From NCBI GenBank assembly GCA_963820055.1, contig CAWFYJ010000003.1, positions 124,001-188,000 of the forward strand: a DNA stretch of 64,000 nt. The letters run 5' to 3'. Both the position numbers and the translations under genes were made by a program. Origin of the DNA: RHKX01 sp963820055. Its GTDB lineage: Bacteria > Actinomycetota > Thermoleophilia > Solirubrobacterales > 70-9. Position 1 is the first letter of the stretch, and each line of letters opens with the position of its first letter. The notes beneath the pieces were generated by a model, which was given only the letters and a program-made list of their open reading frames with translations, did not search any database and was not told the DNA's origin. Positions 1 through 6,437 of this stretch are shown piece after piece.

Positions 1-285
1 GTCGACGTCGCCCTGATCGACCTCGCGGGCGTCGATCTCGAGGACGAGGCGGGCGGGGCCCAGGCAACGGGCGCAGGTGCCGAGCAGGACGGCCTCGGCG
101 CGGAGCCGCAGAGCGTAACCGGAGCTCGTCCGCGAGACGTCGACGCGCGTGCCCAGCGGCGTCGATTCGAAGGTCAGCGGCTCGCCGCCGAGCTGCGGGG
201 TCTCAGGCGAGAGATCCATCTCCAGGTGCTCGGCCTGGCCGTGGCGCAGGGCGAGCGCATCGAGGTCGACGAGTCGTTCGGCCAT
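1..285 (-). CDS. yceD: YceD/DUF177 family protein (partial, N-terminal 95 residues)
   Basis: The open frame begins at ATG 285 and runs off the left edge, so only residues 1-95 are seen. A CARC motif (Cys71, Cys74) followed by a hydrophobic/acidic stretch is the hallmark of the YceD/DUF177 family, which affects 23S rRNA accumulation and normally sits directly before rpmF (ribosomal protein L32). A GGAG ribosome-binding site lies 5 nt before the ATG. Downstream of sepIVA, coaD, rsmD and recG on the same strand, the gene matches a common actinobacterial order (YceD next to the SepIVA gene, as in Mycobacterium Rv2926c/Rv2927c). I infer that rpmF follows outside the window. The first 18 nt upstream separate it from a divergent methyltransferase gene. 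Confidence 0.8.
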   Translation of the reverse strand, partial: MAERLVDLDALALRHGQAEHLEMDLSPETPQLGGEPLTFESTPLGTRVDVSRTSSGYALRLRAEAVLLGTCARCLGPARLVLEIDAREVDQGDVD

Positions 286-303
286 CTAGTCTCCGAGGGT
301 AGC

Positions 304-843
304 GTGAGCGCCCAGTTCCACTGGAACCCAGACACCTACCTCGAGATGATGCGGGCCGAGGTCCCGAACTTCGACGCCCTGCAGGCGGCGGCCGTTGACG
401 CGGTGCCGTCCCCGCCGGAGACCGCCCTCGACCTCGGCATCGGCACCGGCGAGACCTCGCGGCGCCTCCTCGAGGCCTACCCGGACGCCCGGATCACCGG
501 CCTCGACTCGAGCCCGGAAATGGTCTTCAGGGCCCGGCAGCTCGGCATCGAGGTACGGCTCGCTCGGATGGAGGATCCGCTGCCCGACGGTCCCTGGGAT
601 CTCGTGGTCGCCGTCCTCAGCGTCCACCACCTCGACTCGGACGGCAAGCGCGATCTCTTCCGGCGTGTCCGCGAGCAGGCGCGAGCGCTCGTCCTCGCCG
701 ACGTCGTCCTCGCCGACGAACAGACGACCCCCCTCGAGCCCGAGCGGGATCATCCCGAGCGGGTCGAGGATCTCGTCGCCTGGTCGAGCGGCGAGGTCGT
801 CTGGCAGGCCGGCGACCTCGTGGTCGTCAGGGCCGAGTACTAG
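304..843 (+). CDS. class I SAM-dependent methyltransferase
   Basis: A 179-residue protein with a Rossmann methyltransferase core: motif I DLGIGTG at about residues 43-49, the acidic end of strand 2 in GLDSSPEM, and a VVAVLSVHHL stretch at motif IV. It should bind S-adenosylmethionine; the acceptor is not predictable. I chose GTG 304 because GAGGG sits 6 nt upstream and a TAGTCT box (287-292) precedes it; an ATG at 226 is in frame but would overlap yceD deeply. The gene is short for the family and lacks a long C-terminal substrate domain. It is the only plus-strand gene in the yceD-to-recG block and is followed by repeats, which suggests that it was inserted there. Confidence 0.8.
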   Translation: MSAQFHWNPDTYLEMMRAEVPNFDALQAAAVDAVPSPPETALDLGIGTGETSRRLLEAYPDARITGLDSSPEMVFRARQLGIEVRLARMEDPLPDGPWDLVVAVLSVHHLDSDGKRDLFRRVREQARALVLADVVLADEQTTPLEPERDHPERVEDLVAWSSGEVVWQAGDLVVVRAEY

Positions 844-860
844 ATAACTCCGGAGAGATC

Positions 861-1080
861 CTCCGCTTCGCGTCCGGTCTCCCCGGTCGGCGCGGCGGTG
901 CGGGACGGGAAGACATGTGTGTTGACCGGAGCCGACGCTTCCGCTTCGCGTCCGGTCTCCCCGGTCGGCGCGGCGGGAGGGGAAAGAAAGACATGTGTGT
1001 TGACCAGAGCTGACGACTCCGCTTCGCGTCCGCTTCCGCCGGGCGGCGCGGCGATAGGGGACGGGAAGACATGTGTGTGT
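861..1080. repeat. three tandem ~78-bp direct repeats
   Basis: Three imperfect units start at about 861, 938 and 1017. Each opens with CCGCTTCGCGTCCG, passes through a GGCGGCG-type stretch and ends with AAGACATGTGTGTTGACC or a close variant; the third unit is cut short after ACATGTGTGTGT. The unit step is 77-79 bp, which is not a multiple of three throughout. They fill the gap between the methyltransferase and sepIVA (844-1226), where I see no convincing gene. Function is unknown. Confidence 0.85.
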
Positions 1081-1111
1081 CTCCCCCAGCCGGGGACTTG
1101 GCTTGAGAGAA

Positions 1112-1178
1112 GGGGCCGAGCGGCGGGCCATACGGCGAACTCCGAAGAGCCGGAGCCGCATGGTCCGGCGCTCGGCCC
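1112..1178. other. long imperfect inverted repeat (hairpin)
   Basis: A 20-nt arm at 1112-1131 and its partner at 1159-1178 match at 18 of 20 positions (GGGGCCGAGC against GCTCGGCCCC at the base). The 27-nt loop contains a second small stem, CTCCG with CGGAG. It lies between the tandem repeats and the end of sepIVA, and could be a terminator-like or mobile-element-derived structure. It has no T run on either side. Confidence 0.6.
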
Positions 1179-1204
1179 CGCGGCTGCGGGAAGTCGTTCG
1201 AGTG

Positions 1205-1224
1205 AGCGGCGCCGCAGCGCCGCT
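1205..1224 (-). terminator. hairpin just after sepIVA stop
   Basis: AGCGGCGC and GCGCCGCT form a perfect 8-bp stem with a 4-nt loop, 2 nt beyond the sepIVA stop codon on the minus strand. No U tract follows, so it is a terminator candidate only. Confidence 0.5.
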
Positions 1225-1226
1225 GA

Positions 1227-1697
1227 TCAAACCTCGGCGGGTTCGATTTCCTCATCGCGACCGGCAAGGCGGTCGCGGCCGCGCTGGACGGCGGCGAGGA
1301 ACTTCTGGAGGTTGACCTCCAGGGTGGAAAGGATCTCGTCGGCGTAGTCCTCGGCTCCGAGGCGGATCTGGCGCTCGGTGTCGCGGGCGTCCTCGAGGAT
1401 CTCCTCGGCGCCGCGCTCGGCCTGCTTGTAGACCTCCTCCTCGGAGATCAGGCGAGCCTGCTGGTCGCGGGCCTCCTTGACGACGCGCTCAGCTTCGCGC
1501 TTGGCCTCGGCGAGCATCTCCTGACGCTCCTTGACGATCCAGCGCGCCTGCTTGATCTCTTCGGGAATAGTCGCCCGCATCTGATCGAGCAGGTCGTAGA
1601 TCTCTTCGCGATCCACCCTCACCTGGTCGGTCAGCGGGACCGGCCTGGCGTTGTGGATCAGGTCGTCGAGTTTGTCTATGAGAACGAGGACGTCCAT
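1227..1697 (-). CDS. sepIVA: SepIVA/DivIVA-like septation coiled-coil protein
   Basis: A 156-residue acidic, highly charged protein. The N-terminus (MDVLVLIDKLDDLIHNARPV, residues 1-20) followed by a VDREEIYDLLDQMRATIPEE-type segment is typical of mycobacterial SepIVA (Rv2927c family), a DivIVA-domain protein needed for septation and polar growth. Residues ~45-140 have the heptad-like Glu/Ala/Arg/Lys pattern of a long coiled coil, and there is no membrane segment. Start ATG 1697 is preceded by a TAAGCT box at 1710-1715 that would give a very short leader, so it probably has its own promoter apart from coaD. As in mycobacteria, yceD lies next on the same strand, here separated by a plus-strand methyltransferase and repeats. 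Family assignment is from recognition, not a search. Confidence 0.8.
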   Translation of the reverse strand: MDVLVLIDKLDDLIHNARPVPLTDQVRVDREEIYDLLDQMRATIPEEIKQARWIVKERQEMLAEAKREAERVVKEARDQQARLISEEEVYKQAERGAEEILEDARDTERQIRLGAEDYADEILSTLEVNLQKFLAAVQRGRDRLAGRDEEIEPAEV

Positions 1698-1709
1698 CGG
1701 TACGACTAA

Positions 1710-1715
1710 AGCTTA
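1710..1715 (-). promoter_or_regulatory. -10-like box TAAGCT for sepIVA
   Basis: TAAGCT on the minus strand, 12 nt before the sepIVA ATG, fits TANNNT. No good -35 is visible. A GAGGG/CCCTC mini-hairpin lies just upstream at 1723-1737. Confidence 0.4.
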
Positions 1716-1797
1716 GGGACCGGAGGGAAAAACCCTCGCGTGGCTGGAACATTCTGCAATCGCCTGCAAGCTCCTGCCCAACCGGTACGTCTCGCCT

Positions 1798-2289
1798 TCA
1801 GCGCTCGATCCGTGCGCTGAGTGCCTCGGCGACCTCCGCCGGGACGAGGTCGCGGACGTCGCCGCCGAAGGTCGCGAGCTCCTTGACGCCGGTCGACGAC
1901 AGGAAGCTGTACTCGGCGGAAGCCATCACGTACGCGCTCTCGATCTCCGGGGCGAGCTTGCGGTTCAGCTGGTTCATCTCGAACTCGTACTCGAAGTCCG
2001 AGATCGCCCGCAGGCCCTTGACGATCGTGCTCGCACCGTTCTCGCGGGCGAAGTCGACGAGCAGCGTCGAGAAGACCTGGGCCTCGACGTTCGGCATGTC
2101 GGCGGTGGCCCGCTCGATGAACCCGGCCCGCTCCTCGGCGGTGAACAGGGTCTTCTGCTTGCGGACGGGCTGGTTGACGACGCCGACGATGACACGGTCG
2201 AAGATGTTCGCCGTCCGGCCGATGATGTCGACGTGGCCGTTGGTCACCGGGTCGTAGCTCCCCGGGCAGATCGCGATCCGCTCGCTCAC
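1798..2289 (-). CDS. coaD: phosphopantetheine adenylyltransferase
   Basis: A 163-residue cytosolic enzyme that transfers AMP from ATP to 4'-phosphopantetheine, the penultimate step of coenzyme A synthesis. The nucleotidyltransferase signature SYDPVTNGH (residues 11-19, T/HxGH variant TNGH) and the C-terminal LSSTGVKEL segment (counterpart of the ISSxxVRE motif) are both present, and the length is standard for bacterial CoaD. Start ATG 2289 overlaps the rsmD stop by 4 nt (ATGA), so it is translationally coupled in a recG-rsmD-coaD operon, a widespread arrangement. A 100-nt gap follows before sepIVA. Confidence 0.97.
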   Translation of the reverse strand: MSERIAICPGSYDPVTNGHVDIIGRTANIFDRVIVGVVNQPVRKQKTLFTAEERAGFIERATADMPNVEAQVFSTLLVDFARENGASTIVKGLRAISDFEYEFEMNQLNRKLAPEIESAYVMASAEYSFLSSTGVKELATFGGDVRDLVPAEVAEALSARIER

Positions 2290-2810
2290 CGCTCTTCTCC
2301 GTGGATCCGGATCGTCGTCGCGCCGTAGGTGCGCTCGTCGAGGAGCGGCAGGCCGAGGTCGACCGGGTCGGACGTCGCGGACTCGAAGATCACGCGCGCA
2401 CCGTCCTGAAGGCGGTCCGGGAGCAGTTGTCGGAGGTCGGAAGCAAAGCGGCGCGCGAGTCTATAGGGCGGGTCGCAGAAGACGAGGTCGTATTGCCCAG
2501 CTTCGCGCCGGAGGAAACGGATCGCATCGCCGCGGACGACCGTGGTGCGGCCGGCGACCCCGAGCGCCTCGGCGTTCTCCTCGGCGACGTCGACGGCCGT
2601 GTCGACGAGGGTTGCCGCCGCCGCGCCGCGGGACAGCGCCTCGAACGCGAGGGCGCCGGTTCCCGCGAAGAGGTCGAGGACGTCGAACCCCTCGACGTCG
2701 CCCAGGATCGAGAACAGGGCCTCGCGGACGCGGTCGCTCGTCGGCCTCACCGAATCGCCTCGCGGCGCCCGCAGGCGCCTCCCCCCCAGCTCTCCGGCGA
2801 CGATCCGCAT
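2286..2810 (-). CDS. rsmD: 16S rRNA (guanine966-N2)-methyltransferase
   Basis: A 174-residue RsmD-type methyltransferase modifying G966 of 16S rRNA during small-subunit assembly. It opens with MRIVAGELGGRRL and has PTSDRVREALFSIL (about residues 23-36), the SAM-binding LFAGTGALAFEALSRG and the catalytic DPPY at residues 113-116. ATG 2810 is chosen because the family starts with MRI(I/V)xGxxxGRxL and because it overlaps the recG stop by one base (TGATG); the open frame continues further upstream but is low-complexity Arg/Pro. Its stop overlaps coaD. Confidence 0.95.
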   Translation of the reverse strand: MRIVAGELGGRRLRAPRGDSVRPTSDRVREALFSILGDVEGFDVLDLFAGTGALAFEALSRGAAAATLVDTAVDVAEENAEALGVAGRTTVVRGDAIRFLRREAGQYDLVFCDPPYRLARRFASDLRQLLPDRLQDGARVIFESATSDPVDLGLPLLDERTYGATTIRIHGEER

Positions 2811-5059
2811 CAGGCGGCGATCGGCTCGGCCCGCTCGTCGCCGAAGCGCTCGCGGACGGCGTCGATGAGCGGGCCGAGCTCGGGAGCGTCGAGGGATCCG
2901 CAGCGCTCGAGGAGCGCGATCAGGTCGGTGCGGGCGGCGCCCAGCAGAGGCGCGTCCTCGGGAAGCGATGCGATCCGGAACCGCGGCAGGCCGCTCTGCC
3001 GGGTCCCGAGCACCTCGCCCTCCCCGCGCAGGGTGAGGTCGACCTCGGCGAGCTCGAAGCCGTCGCGCTCGCGGACGACGGCATCGAGGCGGGCCCGGGC
3101 CCGCTCGCTCTCGGGATCGGCGAAGAGGATGCACTGCGACTCGTGCTCGCCGCGGCCGATCCGGCCGCGCAGCTGATGGAGCTGGCTGAGGCCGTAACGA
3201 TCGGCGCCCTCGATCAGCATCACCGAGGCGTTGGCGACGTCGATCCCGACCTCGATCACGCTCGTGGCGACGAGGACGTCGGCCTCGCCGCCGGCGAACC
3301 GCGCCATCGCCCGGGCCTTCTCGGCCGCCGGCATCTGCCCGTGGAGCACCTCGACCTCGAAGTCGCGGAACTCGCCCTTCGCGAGCCGTTCGCCCTCGCT
3401 CGTCGCCGCCTTCGCCTGGTCCTTCTCGGAGTCACTGACGAGCGGGCAGACGACGTACGCCTGACGGCCCTCGCGGAGGCGATCGCGAATGAACCCGTAG
3501 GCGCCCTCGCGCCGCTCCTCGCCGACCAGCCAGGTCGTGATCGGCCGTCGTCCCGCGGGCAACTCGCGCAGCACCGTCACATCGAGGTCGCCGAAGGCCG
3601 TCAGCGAGAGAGTCCGCGGGATCGGCGTCGCGGTCATGTGGAGGACGTGCGGGGCCTCCTCCCCCTTGCCGTCGAGGGCACGGCGCTGCTCGACGCCGAA
3701 CCGGTGCTGCTCGTCGACGACCGCGACGGCGAGCCGGGCGAAGCGGACGGCCGGCTCGATCAGCGCGTGGGTGCCGACGACGAGCGGCAGCTCGCCGCTC
3801 TCGAGGCGGGCGAGCATGTCGCGGCGGCGCGCGGCCGGCGTCGAGCCGGTCAGCAGCCCGATCGGGGTCGGCATGCCGGCGAGCAGCGTTTCGAGGGTCG
3901 CGAAGTGCTGCTCGGCGAGTGTCTCCGTAGGCGCCATCAGCGCCGCCTGCCGGCCGCTCTCGAGGGCGCGGAGCATCGCGTAGAGGGCGACGACGGTCTT
4001 GCCGGACCCGACCTCGCCCATCAGCAGCCGCTGCATCGGCCGGCGGTCGCCGAGGTCGGCGTCGATCTCGGCGAAGGCGGTCCGCTGGTCGTCGGTGGGC
4101 GCGAACGGCAGCGCGTCGATCCACCCCGCGACGAGCTCGCCCGGCGCATCGAGCGATGGAGCCGGGAGGCCGGAGCCGCGCTCGCCCCGGCGGATCTGCA
4201 GGGCGGCCTGATGGAGGAAGAGCTCCTCGTAGGCGAGCCGGGCGCGAGCGGGCGCGAGGTCGTCGCGGCTGCGCGGGAAGTGGATGGCGATCCGCGCGTC
4301 GGCGGCGCCGGGGAAGCCGTGACGTGCGCGGATCACGGCCGGAAGCGGCTCGATGACGGCCGGGGCGAGGCAGAGGGCCGCCCAGACCCACTCGCGGATC
4401 CGCTGGACCCGGAGTCCCTCGCCGCTCGGGTGGACGGGGACGAGTCCCGTCGTGTGGAGGCCGGCGGGCGGTCCCGGCGCGTCGCGGATCGGGTCCGCCC
4501 CGCCCTCTCCTTCCCGCTCCTCGCCGACGATCTCGAAGGCGTCGGGGCGGAAGCTGCGCCCGTCGAGACGGCCGCTGAGCAGGAGCCGGACGCCGGGCTT
4601 GAGCTTGTCGGCGAGCCACGCCTGGTTGAACCAGGCGACGTCGATGGCGCCCGACTCGTCGGCGACCGTCGCCTCGACGATCCGCAGGTTGCGCCGCCGG
4701 GTCGGCCGCAGGCTCGACTTCCGGACCTCGACGAGCACGGTCGCCGGGCGACCGGGCACGAGGTCGGCGATCTCGGCGACGACGGTCCGGTCGATCCAGT
4801 CGTGCGGGTAATGCTCGATCAGGTCGCCGAAGGTGCACAGGCCGAGCCGGGCGGCGGCGGAGGCGATCTTCTCGCCGACGCCGCGAATGTCGGTGAGCGG
4901 GCGGTCGAGCCGTTCGCGGCCGACCACCGACAGGGCCGGCGACGGCCACGTCGCGAGGAGCTCCGCGCGGCTTGACGCGCCGCCGCCGAGCTGCCGCGGC
5001 GGGGCGGGCGCCTCCCCGCGACCCTCCGGTACGGCGGTTGCCGGTCCTGCGGACGTCAC
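2810..5059 (-). CDS. recG: ATP-dependent DNA helicase RecG
   Basis: A 749-residue branch-migration helicase that remodels stalled forks and Holliday junctions. The N-terminal wedge/OB region carries LTDIRGVGEK and a YPHDWIDR segment. The helicase core shows motif I GEVGSGKT near residue 345, motif II as DEQH in VVDEQHRFGVEQR near 446, a TATPIPRTL motif III, and QLRGRIGRG (motif VI) near 626. I prefer GTG 5059: a longer frame to 5185 exists but would run into the divergent DUF427 gene and its promoter. GTG 5059 overlaps the stop of a tiny upstream ORF (see 5056-5070). First gene of the recG-rsmD-coaD operon. Confidence 0.93.
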   Translation of the reverse strand: MTSAGPATAVPEGRGEAPAPPRQLGGGASSRAELLATWPSPALSVVGRERLDRPLTDIRGVGEKIASAAARLGLCTFGDLIEHYPHDWIDRTVVAEIADLVPGRPATVLVEVRKSSLRPTRRRNLRIVEATVADESGAIDVAWFNQAWLADKLKPGVRLLLSGRLDGRSFRPDAFEIVGEEREGEGGADPIRDAPGPPAGLHTTGLVPVHPSGEGLRVQRIREWVWAALCLAPAVIEPLPAVIRARHGFPGAADARIAIHFPRSRDDLAPARARLAYEELFLHQAALQIRRGERGSGLPAPSLDAPGELVAGWIDALPFAPTDDQRTAFAEIDADLGDRRPMQRLLMGEVGSGKTVVALYAMLRALESGRQAALMAPTETLAEQHFATLETLLAGMPTPIGLLTGSTPAARRRDMLARLESGELPLVVGTHALIEPAVRFARLAVAVVDEQHRFGVEQRRALDGKGEEAPHVLHMTATPIPRTLSLTAFGDLDVTVLRELPAGRRPITTWLVGEERREGAYGFIRDRLREGRQAYVVCPLVSDSEKDQAKAATSEGERLAKGEFRDFEVEVLHGQMPAAEKARAMARFAGGEADVLVATSVIEVGIDVANASVMLIEGADRYGLSQLHQLRGRIGRGEHESQCILFADPESERARARLDAVVRERDGFELAEVDLTLRGEGEVLGTRQSGLPRFRIASLPEDAPLLGAARTDLIALLERCGSLDAPELGPLIDAVRERFGDERAEPIAA

Positions 5060-5070
5060 CTGATGCTCAC
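5056..5070 (-). CDS. four-codon leaderless upstream ORF (uORF) of recG
   Basis: GTG AGC ATC AGG TGA (peptide MSIR) starts 6 nt after a TATCCT -10 box and ends in a TGA that overlaps the recG GTG start as GTGA. The arrangement suggests a leaderless mini-ORF whose termination feeds re-initiation at recG. It is far too short to judge from codon use, so this is inference from spacing alone. Confidence 0.35.
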   Translation of the reverse strand: MSIR

Positions 5071-5076
5071 GCCCCG

Positions 5077-5082
5077 AGGATA
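5077..5082 (-). promoter_or_regulatory. -10-like box TATCCT for recG operon
   Basis: TATCCT on the minus strand, 6 nt before the uORF GTG at 5070 and 17 nt before the recG GTG. It fits the TANNNT-N6-8-start pattern seen repeatedly in this window. It lies 32 nt from the divergent DUF427 promoter. Confidence 0.45.
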
Positions 5083-5113
5083 GGAGCGTCGTTGAACGGA
5101 ACCGGCGACCGCG

Positions 5114-5119
5114 TAGCCT
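5114..5119 (+). promoter_or_regulatory. -10-like box TAGCCT, leaderless DUF427 gene
   Basis: TAGCCT followed by 7 nt and ATG 5127. The spacing favours leaderless initiation at this ATG over the adjacent GTG at 5124. Confidence 0.5.
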
Positions 5120-5126
5120 GGAGGTG

Positions 5127-5654
5127 ATGGCCTCGATCTTCGGACGACACCCCGATCCCGAGCCGGCGACCGGCATCGCGGCCAACGGCCGGCCGCGCGA
5201 ATCGGTCTGGGACTATCCACGGCCGCCGCGCGTCGAACGCCTCGACCGCCGCGTCCGGGTCGCGCTCGGAGGCGTGACGATCGTCGACGTCCCCTCGGCC
5301 CTGCGGGTGCTCGAGACGGCCGGCGCTCCGACTATTTACCTCCCGACCGAAGCCGTGGACGGCGATGCGCTGCGGCCCGGGCAGGGCGGAAGCTTCTGCG
5401 AGTGGAAGGGCGCGGCCTCCTACTTCGACGTGGTCGCCGGCGAGGCGATCGCCGAGCGGGCGGCGTGGCACTACCCGGACCCGAACCCGGCATTCGCCGA
5501 GCTTCGCGGCCTCGTCTCCTTCTACCCCGCCCTCGTCGACTGCCTGCTCGACGACGAGCCGGTGGAGCCCCAGCCGGGCGGCTTCTACGGCGGCTGGGTC
5601 ACCGCTGAGATCGCCGGGCCGATCAAGGGCGGCCCGGGCAGCGGCGGCTGGTGA
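5127..5654 (+). CDS. DUF427 domain-containing protein
   Basis: A 175-residue protein of the DUF427 family (small beta-rich fold, no settled biochemical role). Recognisable features: ESVWDYPRPPRVE near residue 25, an IVDVPSALRVLETAGAPTIY stretch, the CEWKGAASYFDV segment (about 90-101) that is the family core, and a C-terminal FYPALVDC region. Its end is Gly-rich. The start is set by the TAGCCT box 7 nt upstream. It is divergent from recG and its stop lies 12 nt from the convergent GST gene end, so it forms a single-gene unit. Confidence 0.85.
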   Translation: MASIFGRHPDPEPATGIAANGRPRESVWDYPRPPRVERLDRRVRVALGGVTIVDVPSALRVLETAGAPTIYLPTEAVDGDALRPGQGGSFCEWKGAASYFDVVAGEAIAERAAWHYPDPNPAFAELRGLVSFYPALVDCLLDDEPVEPQPGGFYGGWVTAEIAGPIKGGPGSGGW

Positions 5655-5666
5655 GTGGCTCGGTCC

Positions 5667-6437
5667 CTAGGGCCTGACCGCGTCGACCCGGTGGCGGGCG
5701 AACATCTCCTCGACCCACCGGAAGCCGGGACGCTCCCGGAGCGAAGCCCGGAAACGCTCGTAGGGCTCCGGGGCGTCCGGGAGCTCGGGACCCTGCTCGG
5801 GGCCGACGACCGGCACGAACAGCGCCGCCGCGGTCAGATCCGCGACGCTGAACCGGTCGCCGACGAGGTAGTCGCCCGACCCCTTCGCGAGCTCGGCCTC
5901 GAGGCGGTCGAAGGCGGCGGCGATCTTCGCACGGGCCTCGTCGGCGGCCGCATCGGAGCCGACCCGGTAGCGGGCCTGGGTGAACAACGCCCCGCCGCGG
6001 GCGGCGGCACCGAGGACGCGGGGGTTGGATGCCAGGCGCTCGGGGAGGATGCCGGCGGTGAACTGCTGCAGGCTCTCGTCGCTCTTGCGGAGCTCGTGGA
6101 AGGCGAGGAGCCGCGAGTGGGACCCGAGCTCTTCGTCGAAGAAGTCCTCGAGGCCGAGGGCCCGGGAGCGCTCGGCCGGGTCGCCGGGATACAGGGCCGG
6201 CTCCGGGTAGAGCTCCTCGAGCGCTGCGATTATCGCCGTCGAATCGGAGATCGTCCGGCCGTCGACCTGCAGTACCGGGAACGTCTTGCCGCGGCCGCGG
6301 GTGAGCCAGAGGGCGACCGCCATGTGGGCGCCCGGAGGGGGCGCCCTGCGCTCGGTGGGCACGCCCTTGTAGTCGAGGGCCCACCGCACCTTCTCGTTGA
6401 AGTGGGAGACCGGGATGTGCCAGAGGACGGCGGTCAC
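5667..6437 (-). CDS. glutathione S-transferase-like protein
   Basis: A 256-residue protein with an N-terminal thioredoxin-like GST domain (LWHIPVSHFNEKVRWALDYK, about residues 4-23; VLQVDGRTISDSTAII contains the typical substrate-loop Ser) and an all-helical C-terminal domain ending in VGDRFSVADLTAAALFVPV. Where glutaredoxin-like relatives have Cys near residue 5 it has Trp, so the usual thiol is absent and the activity is uncertain; actinobacteria usually lack glutathione. GTG 6437 is chosen since it overlaps the upstream stop (GTGA), coupling it to the FakA-like gene. Confidence 0.8.
   Translation of the reverse strand: MTAVLWHIPVSHFNEKVRWALDYKGVPTERRAPPPGAHMAVALWLTRGRGKTFPVLQVDGRTISDSTAIIAALEELYPEPALYPGDPAERSRALGLEDFFDEELGSHSRLLAFHELRKSDESLQQFTAGILPERLASNPRVLGAAARGGALFTQARYRVGSDAAADEARAKIAAAFDRLEAELAKGSGDYLVGDRFSVADLTAAALFVPVVGPEQGPELPDAPEPYERFRASLRERPGFRWVEEMFARHRVDAVRP

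Noticed and set aside
861..1080. CRISPR array
   Set aside because: The units run end to end with similar sequence throughout and no unique spacers or cas genes.
286..1230. Long minus-strand open frame over the methyltransferase and repeats with repeated HTCL...RTRSG peptides
   Set aside because: The peptide repeat simply reflects the tandem DNA repeats; it lies antisense to a clear methyltransferase and has no start signal.
2612..4975. Long plus-strand open frame opposite recG, and similar frames opposite priA, ftsZ and the mur genes
   Set aside because: High GC third positions give long antisense frames; they lack homology, show Arg/Ala/Gly bias and overlap well-supported genes.
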